Shown: positions 1 through 7,316 of the stretch, piece by piece | How the letters are laid out: every line of letters starts with the position of its first letter | Position numbering within the stretch: the first letter of the stretch is position 1 | From: a bacterium | Lineage (GTDB): Bacteria; Patescibacteriota; UBA1384; JAMDBS01; DAOVQR01 | Assembly: GCA_030628575.1 (NCBI GenBank) | Contig: DAOVQR010000007.1 | Span: 1 to 12,343 of the forward strand | Reading direction: 5' to 3' | DNA: 12,343 bases | Made by a program: the position numbers and the translations under genes | Notes under the pieces: generated by a model | The model's input: the letters and a program-made list of their open reading frames with translations, nothing else | What the model was told of the DNA's origin: nothing | The model's database searches: none

Positions 1-2
1 AA

Positions 3-17
3 GGTGGATCCTTTTTT
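3..17. terminator. Possible edge of a terminator (partial)
   Basis: GGTGGATCC followed by six T lies directly after the tyrS stop codon, at the window edge. It could be one arm of a hairpin whose partner GGATCCACC lies outside the window, giving a terminator usable on either strand. Only one arm is visible, so this is inference. Confidence 0.25.
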
Positions 18-1209
18 ATTCTTTCACCACTTTAAGAAATTTCATCTTCCCCACTCTAATCACCATTCCATCATACAAACAAATTTCGCTATTTGGATTT
101 TCGATTACTGCTCCATCAATTCTTACACCTCTTTGTTCAATTAATCGCCTTGCCTCATTTTTTGATGGAGTCATTTGAAATTTATCAAATATTAAATTAA
201 CTAATCTAGCACATTGTTTTCTTTTAATCTTATATTCAGGTATTTCAATTGGTTGTTTTTTATCTCTGAAAACTCGATTAAAATTTTCTTGAGCTAAAAG
301 TGACGCTTCAGATCCATGAAATATGCTAACAATATCAGTAGCCAATGCTGCTTTCAAATCTTTTCTTTTTTTAGAATCTTTTAATTGTTGTTCGATCTTT
401 TTTAACTCTTTCCCAGATGTTCGAGCAGCTAACTCATAATAAGTAACAATTAAATCATCTGGAATAGACATAATTTTGCCATATTGTATATTTGGTATTT
501 CTGTTAAACTGATATAGTTATTATAACTTTTACTCATCTTTTTTTCACCATCTAATCCTACTAGTAAGGGCAAGGTCATGACAATTTGCGGTTTTTGACT
601 ATATTTTCTTTGAATATTACGTCCCATCAACATATTAAATTTCTGATCTGTACCACCAATTTCAACATCTGATTTAACCATTACTGAATCATATCCTTGC
701 ATTAATGGATAAAATAATTCCTGCATACAAACATCTTGACCTTTTTTCATTCTTTGCTTAAAATCATCTCTTTCGATAACTCTCGCTACAGTTTGGGTCA
801 AAGCCAATTCCATTATTAAATTAATTTTTTCTTTTTCAAACCATTCGCTATTGTATCTAATCTCAGCTTTTTTTATATTCAAAATTAGTCCTGCTTGCGA
901 TAAATAATCTTTCATATTCTCTTGGATTTGTTTTTTACTTAAAAACTCTCTAGCTTTAATTCTTCCTGTTGGATCACCGATTCTAGCAGTGTAATCTCCA
1001 ACAATAAAAACTATCTTGTGCCCTAACTCTTGAAATTCATTTAGTTTATGAAGACATACTAAATGACCCAGATGCATATCTTTAGCAGTTGGATCAATAC
1101 CAAATTTAATCCTCAATTTTTTTCCAGATTTGAGTTTTTTTTCTAGCCCTTCTTCAGTAATAATTTCTTCAATACCCCGCTCTAACAAAGGATTGTATTT
1201 TGTTGACAT
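16..1209 (-). CDS. tyrS: Tyrosyl-tRNA synthetase (TyrS, TyrZ-like type)
   Basis: Charges tRNA-Tyr with tyrosine using ATP, in the cytosol. The 397-residue product is full length for a bacterial TyrRS. Visible are the class I signature HLGH (residues 46-49), the tyrosine/tRNA-binding stretch QGYDSVMVKSDVEIGGTDQ (171-189), a canonical KMSKS loop (224-228) and a C-terminal S4 RNA-binding domain (about 333-395). The HLGH/KMSKS combination, rather than HxGH with KFGKS/T, matches the TyrZ-like subfamily (type 2) as I know it. The ATG start is supported by the SD sequence AAGGAGG (1216-1222) six bases upstream. The gene diverges from the penicillin-binding protein gene, and its promoter is probably at 1274-1301. 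No T-box leader is seen; the 5' UTR would be only about 57 nt. Confidence 0.97.
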   Translation of the reverse strand: MSTKYNPLLERGIEEIITEEGLEKKLKSGKKLRIKFGIDPTAKDMHLGHLVCLHKLNEFQELGHKIVFIVGDYTARIGDPTGRIKAREFLSKKQIQENMKDYLSQAGLILNIKKAEIRYNSEWFEKEKINLIMELALTQTVARVIERDDFKQRMKKGQDVCMQELFYPLMQGYDSVMVKSDVEIGGTDQKFNMLMGRNIQRKYSQKPQIVMTLPLLVGLDGEKKMSKSYNNYISLTEIPNIQYGKIMSIPDDLIVTYYELAARTSGKELKKIEQQLKDSKKRKDLKAALATDIVSIFHGSEASLLAQENFNRVFRDKKQPIEIPEYKIKRKQCARLVNLIFDKFQMTPSKNEARRLIEQRGVRIDGAVIENPNSEICLYDGMVIRVGKMKFLKVVKE

Positions 1210-1273
1210 ATTTCTCCTCCTTCTTTATAATATCATCTAATTAAATAATTGGAAATTTAATTTACCTATTTTT

Positions 1274-1301
1274 ATTATAGTCAAATGTGATATAATGTAA
1301 A
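1274..1301 (-). promoter_or_regulatory. Candidate sigma70-type promoter for tyrS
   Basis: On the minus strand, TTTACA (1301-1296, one mismatch to TTGACA) is followed after 16 bp by a perfect TATAAT (1279-1274). Transcription would start near 1267, about 57 nt before tyrS. Its -35 box overlaps the -10 box of the divergent promoter by one base. Sequence match only. Confidence 0.55.
1288..1296 (+). promoter_or_regulatory. Candidate extended -10 promoter for the penicillin-binding protein gene
   Basis: TGATATAAT is a perfect extended -10 element (TGnTATAAT). No good -35 box is seen at 16-18 bp, which fits an extended -10 type. Transcription would start near 1303, about 41 nt before the gene. A second TATAAT at 1337-1342 is too close to the ATG to serve it. 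Confidence 0.5.
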
Positions 1302-1344
1302 GTGGAAATATAAGAAAATAACATACGCGCATTCAATATAATCC

Positions 1345-4161
1345 ATGAAATTTACCCAAAGAATCAAAAAATCATTTGACCCCAAGCACCTAAAACAGGT
1401 GTATTTTCCTAATGGAAAACTAAATAAAAAAGAGGTGGGAAAACTATTTCTAAAAACTCTTGGGATTTTTATTCTTTTTATGATAATCCTTTTTATCTGG
1501 TATGCCAAAGATCTGCCAACTCCAGGAAAAATAAAATCTTGGCACCCAATTGAATCAACTCATATCTATGATAGGGAAGGTAATTTGCTCTATGATGTTT
1601 CTGGTGATATCAAAAGAACAGTAATTCCTTTTGAAGATATGCCTGAATATATTAAAAATGCTACAATTGCCGCAGAAGATAAAGATTTTTATAAACATCA
1701 TGGAGTTAGTTTTACGGGAATTGCCAGAGCAGTTTTAGATAATCTCAGAGGTAGAAAAGGTTATATTTCTGGTGGATCAACCATCACCCAACAGTTTGTT
1801 AAAAATGCCCTACTTTCACCTAAAAAAACATATACTAGAAAATTAAAAGAAATAATTTTGACCATTGAAATTGAAATAATGTATTCAAAAGAAGAAATTC
1901 TAGCTTTATATTTAAATCAAATTCCTTATGGTTCAAATGCTTATGGCATACAAGCTGCATCGGAAATATATTTTGATAAAGATGCTAAAGATTTAAATCT
2001 TACAGAATCTGCAACTATTGCCTCTTTACCTAAAGCTCCAACTTATTACTCACCATATGGGCAGCATCCTGATAAATTAAAAGAAAGAAAAGATTATGTC
2101 TTGGGTAGAATGACAACATTAGGATATATCTCAGAAGAAGAAACAAATCAAGCTAAAGCAGAAAAATTAAATTATCAAGTAAGAAAAGAAACTATCACAG
2201 CTCCCCATTTCGTTTTTTATGTTAAAGAAAAACTCATTGAAGAATATGGTGAACAAATGGTCAATGAAGGTGGCCTTAAAGTAACAACTACACTTGACCC
2301 AAATAAACAAGAAATTGCTAAAAAAGCAGTTGAAGAAGGAATGAAAAAAGTAAATCGATATGGTGGTTCTAATGCAGCATTAGTTTCAATTGATCCTAAA
2401 ACTGGGCAGGTATTAAGCATGATCGGATCTTATGATTTCTTTGACACAGAAAATGACGGTCAGGTAAATGTGGCTATTTCCGATAGACAACCAGGCTCTT
2501 CTTTTAAGCCCATAGCTTATGCTACTGCCTTTCAAGGTCAATATAATCCAGCTTTTACTTTATTTGATTTAACAACAGATTTTGGCGGTGGCTATACTCC
2601 GGATAACTATGATGGGGTTAAACATGGTCCAGTTAGTATGCGTTATGCTCTGGCAAATTCATTAAATATTCCCGCAGTTAAAACATTGGCGCTGGCTGGA
2701 ATTGCTAAAACAATAGATCAAGCCCATAATATGGGGATTTCAACTTTAAATGAACCTGATAGGTATGGGTTGGCTTTGGTACTTGGTGGCGGTGAAGTCA
2801 AACTTGCAGATCTGACTACTGCTTATGGAGTTTTTGCTAACAATGGAACTTTACATAATACTACCCCACTTTTAAAAGTCGAAGATAGGGACGGCAAAAT
2901 ACTTTATGAATTTAATGAAAATAAAGGCAAACACGATGTGTTGGATTCACAAGTTGCCTATGAAATTTCCAGCATTCTATCCGATAAAAAAGCCCGCAGC
3001 TATACTTTTGGCAATATTAGTCATTTAAATATTGGTAATCGAAATAATGTAGCCGCCAAAACTGGAACTACACAGGAATATCGAGATGCTTGGACAGTGG
3101 GCTATACTCCAAATGTAGTAACTGGGGTCTGGGTTGGTAATAATGACAATTCAACTATGCGCGGCGGTGCTGCTGGTGCTGTTGTTGCTGCTCCAATCTG
3201 GAATGCCTATATGTCAAAAGTTTTGTCTGAAGTCGGCGATGATGAATTCGTGCACCCTGAAGGAATTCAAGAAATTACTGTAGAAAAATTCTCCAATAAA
3301 TTGCCAAGTAGTCAATCAACGCAAACTATCAAAGATATTTTTGCCACTTGGCAGATTCCCGAAGAAAGAGATAATGCCAATGTAAAAATAACAATCTGTA
3401 CTCTTTGTGAAGGTGAAAAACTGGCTACTGACGAATGCCCAGAACAATATCGAGAGGAAAGAACTTATACCAACATTCACTCGGCAATGCCTGATAACCC
3501 TAATTGGGAAAAACCTGTTCAAGCTTGGTTGAGTGGTCATGGATATTATAGCAGCACCCCGCCAACTCAAACTTGTGAAGCCGGCAAAGAAAGACCATCG
3601 ATAAATATTACTAGCCCTAGCCAAAATGAGTCAGTTAGTGGAAATTTTGAATGTAGAGCTTCTGCAAACTCATACTTCGGAGTAAGTTTAGTTGAATTTT
3701 ATATTGATAACTCACTTATTGGATCTGATAATTCAGAACCATATGGAATTTCTTACGATGCCAATAATTTGACTTCTGGCTCACATCAGCTTAAAATAAA
3801 AGTAATTGATCAAAAAGGTTTAACTGCCGAAAATACTGTTACTTTTTCAACCAGCGGCGACACCACACCACCAGGGAATGTTGCTAGTGTATCTTTAATT
3901 CCTGCACCTGATTCTATGAAATTAAACTGGACAAATCCATCTGATTCTGATTTATCTGCAGTGCGATTATATACCTCAACTATTGCTACTCAAATCGGTA
4001 ATCTTTATCCAACAGAACCTTCTGTATCTCCTAGCTCCAACTCAAGTTTTACGATAACAGGATTAGTATCTGGCAAAAAATATTATTTCACTTTGCATCC
4101 AATTGACAGTTCTGGTAATGAAAATCAATCCGCCACCCAATATGGCTCAACACCATTATAA
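1345..4161 (+). CDS. pbp1A: Class A penicillin-binding protein 1A-like (transglycosylase/transpeptidase) with Ig-like and FnIII C-terminus
   Basis: Bifunctional enzyme that polymerises lipid II glycan strands and cross-links their peptides outside the membrane. It has 938 residues: a short basic cytosolic tail, one membrane anchor (about 33-54), a GT51 domain with the catalytic motif EDKDFYKHHG (Glu111), GGSTITQQ (143-150) and KEEILALYLNQIPYG (182-196), then the transpeptidase with SSFK (Ser385 nucleophile), SLN (439-441) and KTGT (572-575). A Cys-rich linker follows (Cys685, 688, 698). Residues about 750-835 resemble a bacterial Ig-like (Big_7-type) domain and about 841-935 a fibronectin type III domain. 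All catalytic motifs are intact. The ATG lacks a clear SD, so the start is less certain than the identity. The Ig/FnIII tail probably binds wall or surface polymers (inference). Confidence 0.95.
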   Translation: MKFTQRIKKSFDPKHLKQVYFPNGKLNKKEVGKLFLKTLGIFILFMIILFIWYAKDLPTPGKIKSWHPIESTHIYDREGNLLYDVSGDIKRTVIPFEDMPEYIKNATIAAEDKDFYKHHGVSFTGIARAVLDNLRGRKGYISGGSTITQQFVKNALLSPKKTYTRKLKEIILTIEIEIMYSKEEILALYLNQIPYGSNAYGIQAASEIYFDKDAKDLNLTESATIASLPKAPTYYSPYGQHPDKLKERKDYVLGRMTTLGYISEEETNQAKAEKLNYQVRKETITAPHFVFYVKEKLIEEYGEQMVNEGGLKVTTTLDPNKQEIAKKAVEEGMKKVNRYGGSNAALVSIDPKTGQVLSMIGSYDFFDTENDGQVNVAISDRQPGSSFKPIAYATAFQGQYNPAFTLFDLTTDFGGGYTPDNYDGVKHGPVSMRYALANSLNIPAVKTLALAGIAKTIDQAHNMGISTLNEPDRYGLALVLGGGEVKLADLTTAYGVFANNGTLHNTTPLLKVEDRDGKILYEFNENKGKHDVLDSQVAYEISSILSDKKARSYTFGNISHLNIGNRNNVAAKTGTTQEYRDAWTVGYTPNVVTGVWVGNNDNSTMRGGAAGAVVAAPIWNAYMSKVLSEVGDDEFVHPEGIQEITVEKFSNKLPSSQSTQTIKDIFATWQIPEERDNANVKITICTLCEGEKLATDECPEQYREERTYTNIHSAMPDNPNWEKPVQAWLSGHGYYSSTPPTQTCEAGKERPSINITSPSQNESVSGNFECRASANSYFGVSLVEFYIDNSLIGSDNSEPYGISYDANNLTSGSHQLKIKVIDQKGLTAENTVTFSTSGDTTPPGNVASVSLIPAPDSMKLNWTNPSDSDLSAVRLYTSTIATQIGNLYPTEPSVSPSSNSSFTITGLVSGKKYYFTLHPIDSSGNENQSATQYGSTPL

Positions 4162-4180
4162 TAAAATATAATACTAATCT

Positions 4181-4205
4181 ACGAATGTATGCGAATGACA
4201 CGAAT
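4181..4205. repeat. Short CGAAT repeat in the spacer after the penicillin-binding protein gene
   Basis: CGAAT occurs three times at 4182-4186, 4192-4196 and 4201-4205, i.e. at 10- and 9-bp spacing, about one helical turn. The text resembles dispersed ATTCGTGT/ATTCG-type spacer repeats that I recall from several uncultured-bacterium genomes. The rest of this 83-bp spacer holds AT-rich sequence and the SD of the next gene. Confidence 0.5.
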
Positions 4206-4244
4206 AAAACATTTGCAACATCCGTGTTATGTTAGGAGGTATTT

Positions 4245-4676
4245 ATGAATGATAATCCATATGACATTAAAGCGAAACTTGGATTAGACTCAGAACAACC
4301 TAAAGTTGCAAATCAACAAGAAAAACAAGTTGAACAATTTTCACAGCAAAATACGCCAGAAAAAATTGATCAGCAGACAACTGATAAACTGGCTGCAGCT
4401 CAAAAAGAAGCAAAACAAAAACAAAAAGAAAGATCAGGTATGGCCAAAGGGTTAGAAAAATTAGCCAGCGAATTTAAACCAGGCGGTAAACATGGAAGTT
4501 TATCCGAAAACGAAAAACTAAAAAAAGTAGAACAAGAAATTGCTACACGGGAAAAATTTAAAGATATTAGATTGGAATATAGTCAAACTGAAAAAGATAG
4601 ATTAGTTAAAGGTTTAACAGATCCAAATAAAGTAGAATTTGTTATTGATAGGGTCAAAAAAGAAAAACAAATTTAG
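4245..4676 (+). CDS. Hypothetical protein, charged, Gln/Lys/Glu-rich
   Basis: I do not recognise this 143-residue protein. It has no signal peptide or membrane segment. Residues about 15-65 are rich in Gln, Lys and Glu and look disordered or coiled-coil; a short Gly-containing stretch (EFKPGGKHGSL, 76-86) separates this from a second charged helical part ending in VEFVIDRVKKEKQI. The start is well supported: AGGAGGT (4234-4240) sits four bases before the ATG, preceded by a weak 5-bp hairpin AACAT/ATGTT (4217-4233). It follows the penicillin-binding protein gene by 83 bp on the same strand and may be co-transcribed with it. The next gene encodes a protein of similar size and composition, though no clear sequence match between the two is visible by eye. 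Confidence 0.8.
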   Translation: MNDNPYDIKAKLGLDSEQPKVANQQEKQVEQFSQQNTPEKIDQQTTDKLAAAQKEAKQKQKERSGMAKGLEKLASEFKPGGKHGSLSENEKLKKVEQEIATREKFKDIRLEYSQTEKDRLVKGLTDPNKVEFVIDRVKKEKQI

Positions 4677-4700
4677 AATATTTAATAATTAAAAGGCTAT

Positions 4701-4740
4701 TTTCTCGCTAAAGCGAGAAACGCCCAGTGCCATTAGGCAC
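4701..4740 (+). promoter_or_regulatory. Two tandem hairpins in the leader of the second small gene
   Basis: TTTCTCGC (4701-4708) pairs with GCGAGAAA (4713-4720) around a TAAA loop. Six bases on, GTGCC (4727-4731) pairs with GGCAC (4736-4740) around ATTA. No T-run follows, so this is not a standard terminator. The second hairpin ends one base before the purine-rich SD of the next gene (GAAGGA, 4742-4747), so it could affect translation or mRNA stability (inference). Confidence 0.5.
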
Positions 4741-4753
4741 AGAAGGAAAAATT

Positions 4754-5155
4754 ATGGAAGGAGCACCAATGCCTGGATCAACTCCAAATAATGAAAAAGA
4801 AAAATTCGAAGAAGAAGGACAAGAAAAAAGAGATCAAGCTGAAACTGAAAAACAAAAAGAAATGATGAATGATCTCAAAACAATCATCGGTGGTCGAGAA
4901 GGAAAAAGTGACGAACAACTTAGAAAAGAAGTTGAATCAAGTTCTTTGGCTGTGTATTTTCAAAACGAAGATATGAAAGAAAAATTAATGGAAGTTATTA
5001 GCGGTAAAGATGAAAATGGTGAGTATGCTTATACAGTAGCATCAATTGAAGATGCAATTACAGGCAAAAAACTAGAAGAAATTAAAGATGCAACATTAAA
5101 AGAATTAGCAAAACATGTCGCTTCTCCAGAAGCAAAAGGTGGTGAAAACGCCTAA
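4754..5155 (+). CDS. Hypothetical protein, acidic, Glu/Lys-rich
   Basis: Unrecognised protein of 133 residues from the chosen ATG. The N-terminal third is Glu/Lys/Gln-rich and probably disordered or coiled-coil; the rest (from about NDLKTIIGGREG) is more regular and looks like a small helical domain, ending in an AKGGENA tail. There is no signal peptide or membrane segment. Three starts are possible. GTG 4727 lies inside a hairpin arm and has no SD. ATG 4754 has GAAGGA six bases upstream. ATG 4769 has AAGGAG five bases upstream and is the strongest alternative. The gene follows the other small charged protein gene by 77 bp, separated by two hairpins. No function can be assigned. Confidence 0.75.
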   Translation: MEGAPMPGSTPNNEKEKFEEEGQEKRDQAETEKQKEMMNDLKTIIGGREGKSDEQLRKEVESSSLAVYFQNEDMKEKLMEVISGKDENGEYAYTVASIEDAITGKKLEEIKDATLKELAKHVASPEAKGGENA

Positions 5156-5191
5156 TCTTCGGCGTACTTCTGCGTGACTATCAGCGCCGTG

Positions 5192-5257
5192 CCCCGTATA
5201 TGACGCTACTGCAATAACAGAATGTAATTCGTTTTGCAGTAAGGAATTATACTGGGG
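5192..5257. other. Nested inverted-repeat (cruciform/RNA-fold) element between convergent genes
   Basis: Outer arms CCCCGTATA (5192-5200) and TATAC-T-GGGG (5248-5257) pair over nine base pairs with one bulged T. After 6/6-nt internal spacers, TACTGCAA (5207-5214) pairs with TTGCAGTA (5234-5241). Further in, AAC/GTT (5216-5218/5231-5233) and GAAT/ATTC (5220-5223/5227-5230) close on a GTA loop, with single-base bulges at 5215 and 5219. That makes about 24 bp of nested pairing in 66 nt. No T-run follows on either strand. A 5-bp hairpin ACGCC/GGCGT (5148-5152/5161-5165) also overlaps the stop codon of the gene to the left. Confidence 0.6.
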
Positions 5258-5272
5258 TAGATCTGCTTCTAT

Positions 5273-5866
5273 TTATAGTAGTCCAAAAAAGCTAAATGTC
5301 GCAATAACTATTAAAAGCGATAGCACAAAGCCAGTTAATACCTGGCTTATTGTGTGTCTTTTTAATATTAATCTAGACCAAATAATAGCTGGGATACACA
5401 ATATTACCGGCCACATACCCCAGCCAAACATTAAAATCAGCATTGCAACAAAAAAAGTTGTCATTGAAGTATGAACGCTAATTTTATAAAAATAACTGAT
5501 TATTGATCCTATTATTATTGTAACTGTTGCTCCTATAAAAACTGCGAAAAGTGGTTGATAAATTTTAGTTGAAACTAAAACTATAAGCTCTAAAGCAATT
5601 ACTGCTAGATATATTACAAAAATAATAATTCTTTCTTTTTGCGCTCGTTTATTGGCTAAAGTTGCATCAAAAACATATCCACGAGATGTAAAAAACCAAT
5701 AAAATAATGCTGGAATTAAAGCATTCAAAATCAAAATACTAATAATCCATCCCATCATAACATTTTGCGGCATATTGGATTTAATAATTGAGGCAATTAA
5801 AATAAGTAGTCCTAAAAAAATGGGATCTAAAATGCAGGAGATAATTGTGGCAAATTTGTTCTTCAT
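5273..5866 (-). CDS. PAP2-like integral membrane protein, divergent active site
   Basis: The 197-residue protein is almost entirely membrane-embedded, with about six hydrophobic segments (roughly 6-28, 40-60, 79-98, 103-125, 135-160, 175-195). The motifs KISVHTSM (128-135) and SRLILKRH (164-171) match the second and third PAP2/type 2 phosphatidic-acid-phosphatase motifs (PSGH and SRxxxxxHxxxD); a basic cluster KRAQKER (73-79) sits where the first should be. The SGH glycine is Val131, and the Asp expected four residues after His171 is Gln175, so catalysis is uncertain. Family members dephosphorylate lipid phosphates such as undecaprenyl or phosphatidylglycerol phosphate. It lies 22 bp after radA on the same strand and is probably co-transcribed. 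The SD is weak. Confidence 0.75.
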   Translation of the reverse strand: MKNKFATIISCILDPIFLGLLILIASIIKSNMPQNVMMGWIISILILNALIPALFYWFFTSRGYVFDATLANKRAQKERIIIFVIYLAVIALELIVLVSTKIYQPLFAVFIGATVTIIIGSIISYFYKISVHTSMTTFFVAMLILMFGWGMWPVILCIPAIIWSRLILKRHTISQVLTGFVLSLLIVIATFSFFGLL

Positions 5867-5888
5867 ATCTTACTCTCTACACCTTTTA

Positions 5889-7184
5889 TTATAACAGATC
5901 TTTCAAAAGTTGATATAGATATCTTTGTTTTTTGATAACTGTAAATCCTAGCCGTTTGGCTTCTTGTTGTCTTTTTGACTCGCATGATACAGATCTAATT
6001 TCTCCAGATAATCCTACTTCTCCAAACAAACACAATTTATTTTCAACCGATTTATTTTTAAACGCCGAAGCAATTGCCATAGATACTGCTAAATCTGCGC
6101 CCGGATCCTTTAATCTGAATCCTCCAGCCACATTCAAATAAATATCTTGACTGGATAAATTTAAGCCGGCTCTTTTGGTCAAAACTGCGATCAGAAGATT
6201 TAGTCGATTCAAATCAAATCCACTAACCGTTCTTTTGGGAAAACCAAAAATCGTTGGTGTAGTTAAAGCTTGAATTTCCACCAAAAATGGTCTGGTACCT
6301 TCCATAACAGCCGTTACAATGGAACCAGCAATATCCTTGGATCGCTCAGCTAAAAATAATTTTGATGGATTGGTCTGACCAATCAAACCCTTATCAGTCA
6401 TTTCAAAAATACCGATTTCATCCGTGGCGCCAAATCTGTTTTTAACTCCCCTAAGAATCCGAATTTCTTGATAACGTTCACCTTCTAAATATAAAACTAC
6501 ATCAACCAAATGTTCCAGGGTTCGCGGTCCGGCCACATTTCCCTCTTTGGTGACATGTCCGACTAAAAATATGGCTAATTGATTATTTTTAGCAAATTGC
6601 TGTAATTTTAAAGCGCACTCTCTAACTTGAACCAAGGATCCCGGTGTTGAGGGAAAATTACCATCATACATTGATTGAATGGAATCAATGATACAGATTT
6701 CAGATTTAAGATTTAAGATTTTAGATAAGATATTGTCAATATCGGTTTCTATTAAAACATGTAATTTATCAGATTTAATACCTAAACGATCGGCGCGAAT
6801 CTTAATTTGTTGAGCCGATTCTTCTCCTGAAATATAAACGGTGTTTTGAATCTTTGATGCTAAATCAAGCATTAAAGTTGATTTACCGATTCCTGGATCA
6901 CCGCCTAAAAGGATAACTGATCCGGGAACAATTCCTCCACCGAGTACCCTGTCCATTTCCCCTATTTTGGTGGAAATTCGGCTAAAATCTTTCATCTTAA
7001 TCTTATCCAAACTCACAATTTCTGATGATTCTTTATTATCCGATCTTCCCATTTTGCATTTTGAATTTTGCATTTTGAATTCTTTAAGCGAATTCCATGC
7101 CCCACATCCCAAACACTTCCCCGACCATCTAGGAAACTCATTCCCACATTCCGAACAAACATAAATTATATTATTTTTTGACAT
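5889..7184 (-). CDS. radA: DNA repair protein RadA (Sms)
   Basis: RecA-like ATPase that drives branch migration during recombination and repair. It has 431 residues: a C4 zinc finger (Cys10, 13, 24, 27), Walker A GGDPGIGKST (94-103), Walker B CIIDS (164-168), the RadA-specific KNRFG motif (248-252) and a C-terminal Lon-protease-like domain with KDPGADLA (359-366). I chose ATG 7184 because TAAGGAT lies eight bases upstream and residue 8 begins the YVCSECG zinc finger. A further in-frame ATG at 7220 lies inside the terminal repeat of a palindromic element, has no SD, and would add 12 unlikely residues. The linker after the zinc finger (about 36-45) is encoded by an AT-rich tandem repeat, and another repeat tract encodes residues 155-163. 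The PAP2-like gene follows. Confidence 0.96.
   Translation of the reverse strand: MSKNNIIYVCSECGNEFPRWSGKCLGCGAWNSLKEFKMQNSKCKMGRSDNKESSEIVSLDKIKMKDFSRISTKIGEMDRVLGGGIVPGSVILLGGDPGIGKSTLMLDLASKIQNTVYISGEESAQQIKIRADRLGIKSDKLHVLIETDIDNILSKILNLKSEICIIDSIQSMYDGNFPSTPGSLVQVRECALKLQQFAKNNQLAIFLVGHVTKEGNVAGPRTLEHLVDVVLYLEGERYQEIRILRGVKNRFGATDEIGIFEMTDKGLIGQTNPSKLFLAERSKDIAGSIVTAVMEGTRPFLVEIQALTTPTIFGFPKRTVSGFDLNRLNLLIAVLTKRAGLNLSSQDIYLNVAGGFRLKDPGADLAVSMAIASAFKNKSVENKLCLFGEVGLSGEIRSVSCESKRQQEAKRLGFTVIKKQRYLYQLLKDLL
6695..6722. repeat. Heptad tandem repeat inside radA
   Basis: Four consecutive 7-nt units, AGATTTC, AGATTTA, AGATTTA, AGATTTT, with a fifth decayed unit after them. They encode the segment ILNLKSEI just before Walker B without breaking the frame. 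Confidence 0.7.
7050..7082. repeat. AT-rich tandem repeat inside radA linker
   Basis: GCATTTTGAATT occurs twice with 14-bp period (7056-7067 and 7070-7081), preceded by a partial copy. On the coding strand it gives FKMQNSKCKM, in the variable linker between the zinc finger and the ATPase domain, where extra residues should be tolerated. Confidence 0.7.
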
Positions 7185-7214
7185 TGTTGTATCCTTATCA
7201 CAAATCATTATATT

Positions 7215-7316
7215 TGTCATTTCGGCTGGAGCGTTAGCGTAATGGAGAAATCTTTTTGAAAGAGATTCCTCGACTCGAGCCTGCCCTGAGCGCAGTCGAA
7301 TGGGCTCGGAATGACA
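7215..7316. repeat. REP/MITE-like palindromic element (102 bp)
   Basis: Ends are inverted: TGTCATTTCG (7215-7224) against CGGAATGACA (7307-7316), nine of ten paired, the odd pair being a G-U. Near the centre GAGAAATCT (7245-7253) pairs with AGATTCCTC (7263-7271). The right half holds its own stem TCGACT/AGTCGA (7270-7275/7294-7299). It is clearly richer in GC than its surroundings. The TGTCATTCCGAGC...GGAATCTC pattern is one I recall as a widespread non-coding dispersed repeat in many uncultured bacteria. It separates radA from the rest of the spacer, and radA has no obvious promoter inside it. Confidence 0.7.

Noticed and set aside
3316..3624. Minus-strand frame of 102 residues inside the penicillin-binding protein gene
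   Set aside because: Antisense shadow of a well-supported coding region.
4157..4172. TATAAT at 4157-4162 and 4167-4172 as promoters for the small genes
   Set aside because: No acceptable -35 box at 16-18 bp and no TGn extension; such strings are common in AT-rich spacers.
4727..4753. GTG 4727 as start of the second small gene
   Set aside because: It lies in a hairpin arm with no SD; ATG 4754 and ATG 4769 have SD sequences.
5156..5272. tRNA gene or integron attC site in the GC-richer spacer
   Set aside because: No tRNA T-loop, anticodon arm or CCA-proximal pairing fits; attC core sites (GTTRRRY/RYYYAAC) are not placed at the ends of the fold.
7185..7220. Upstream radA start at ATG 7220
   Set aside because: The ATG lies in the terminal repeat of the palindromic element, has no SD and adds residues unlike RadA N-termini; ATG 7184 has a good SD.
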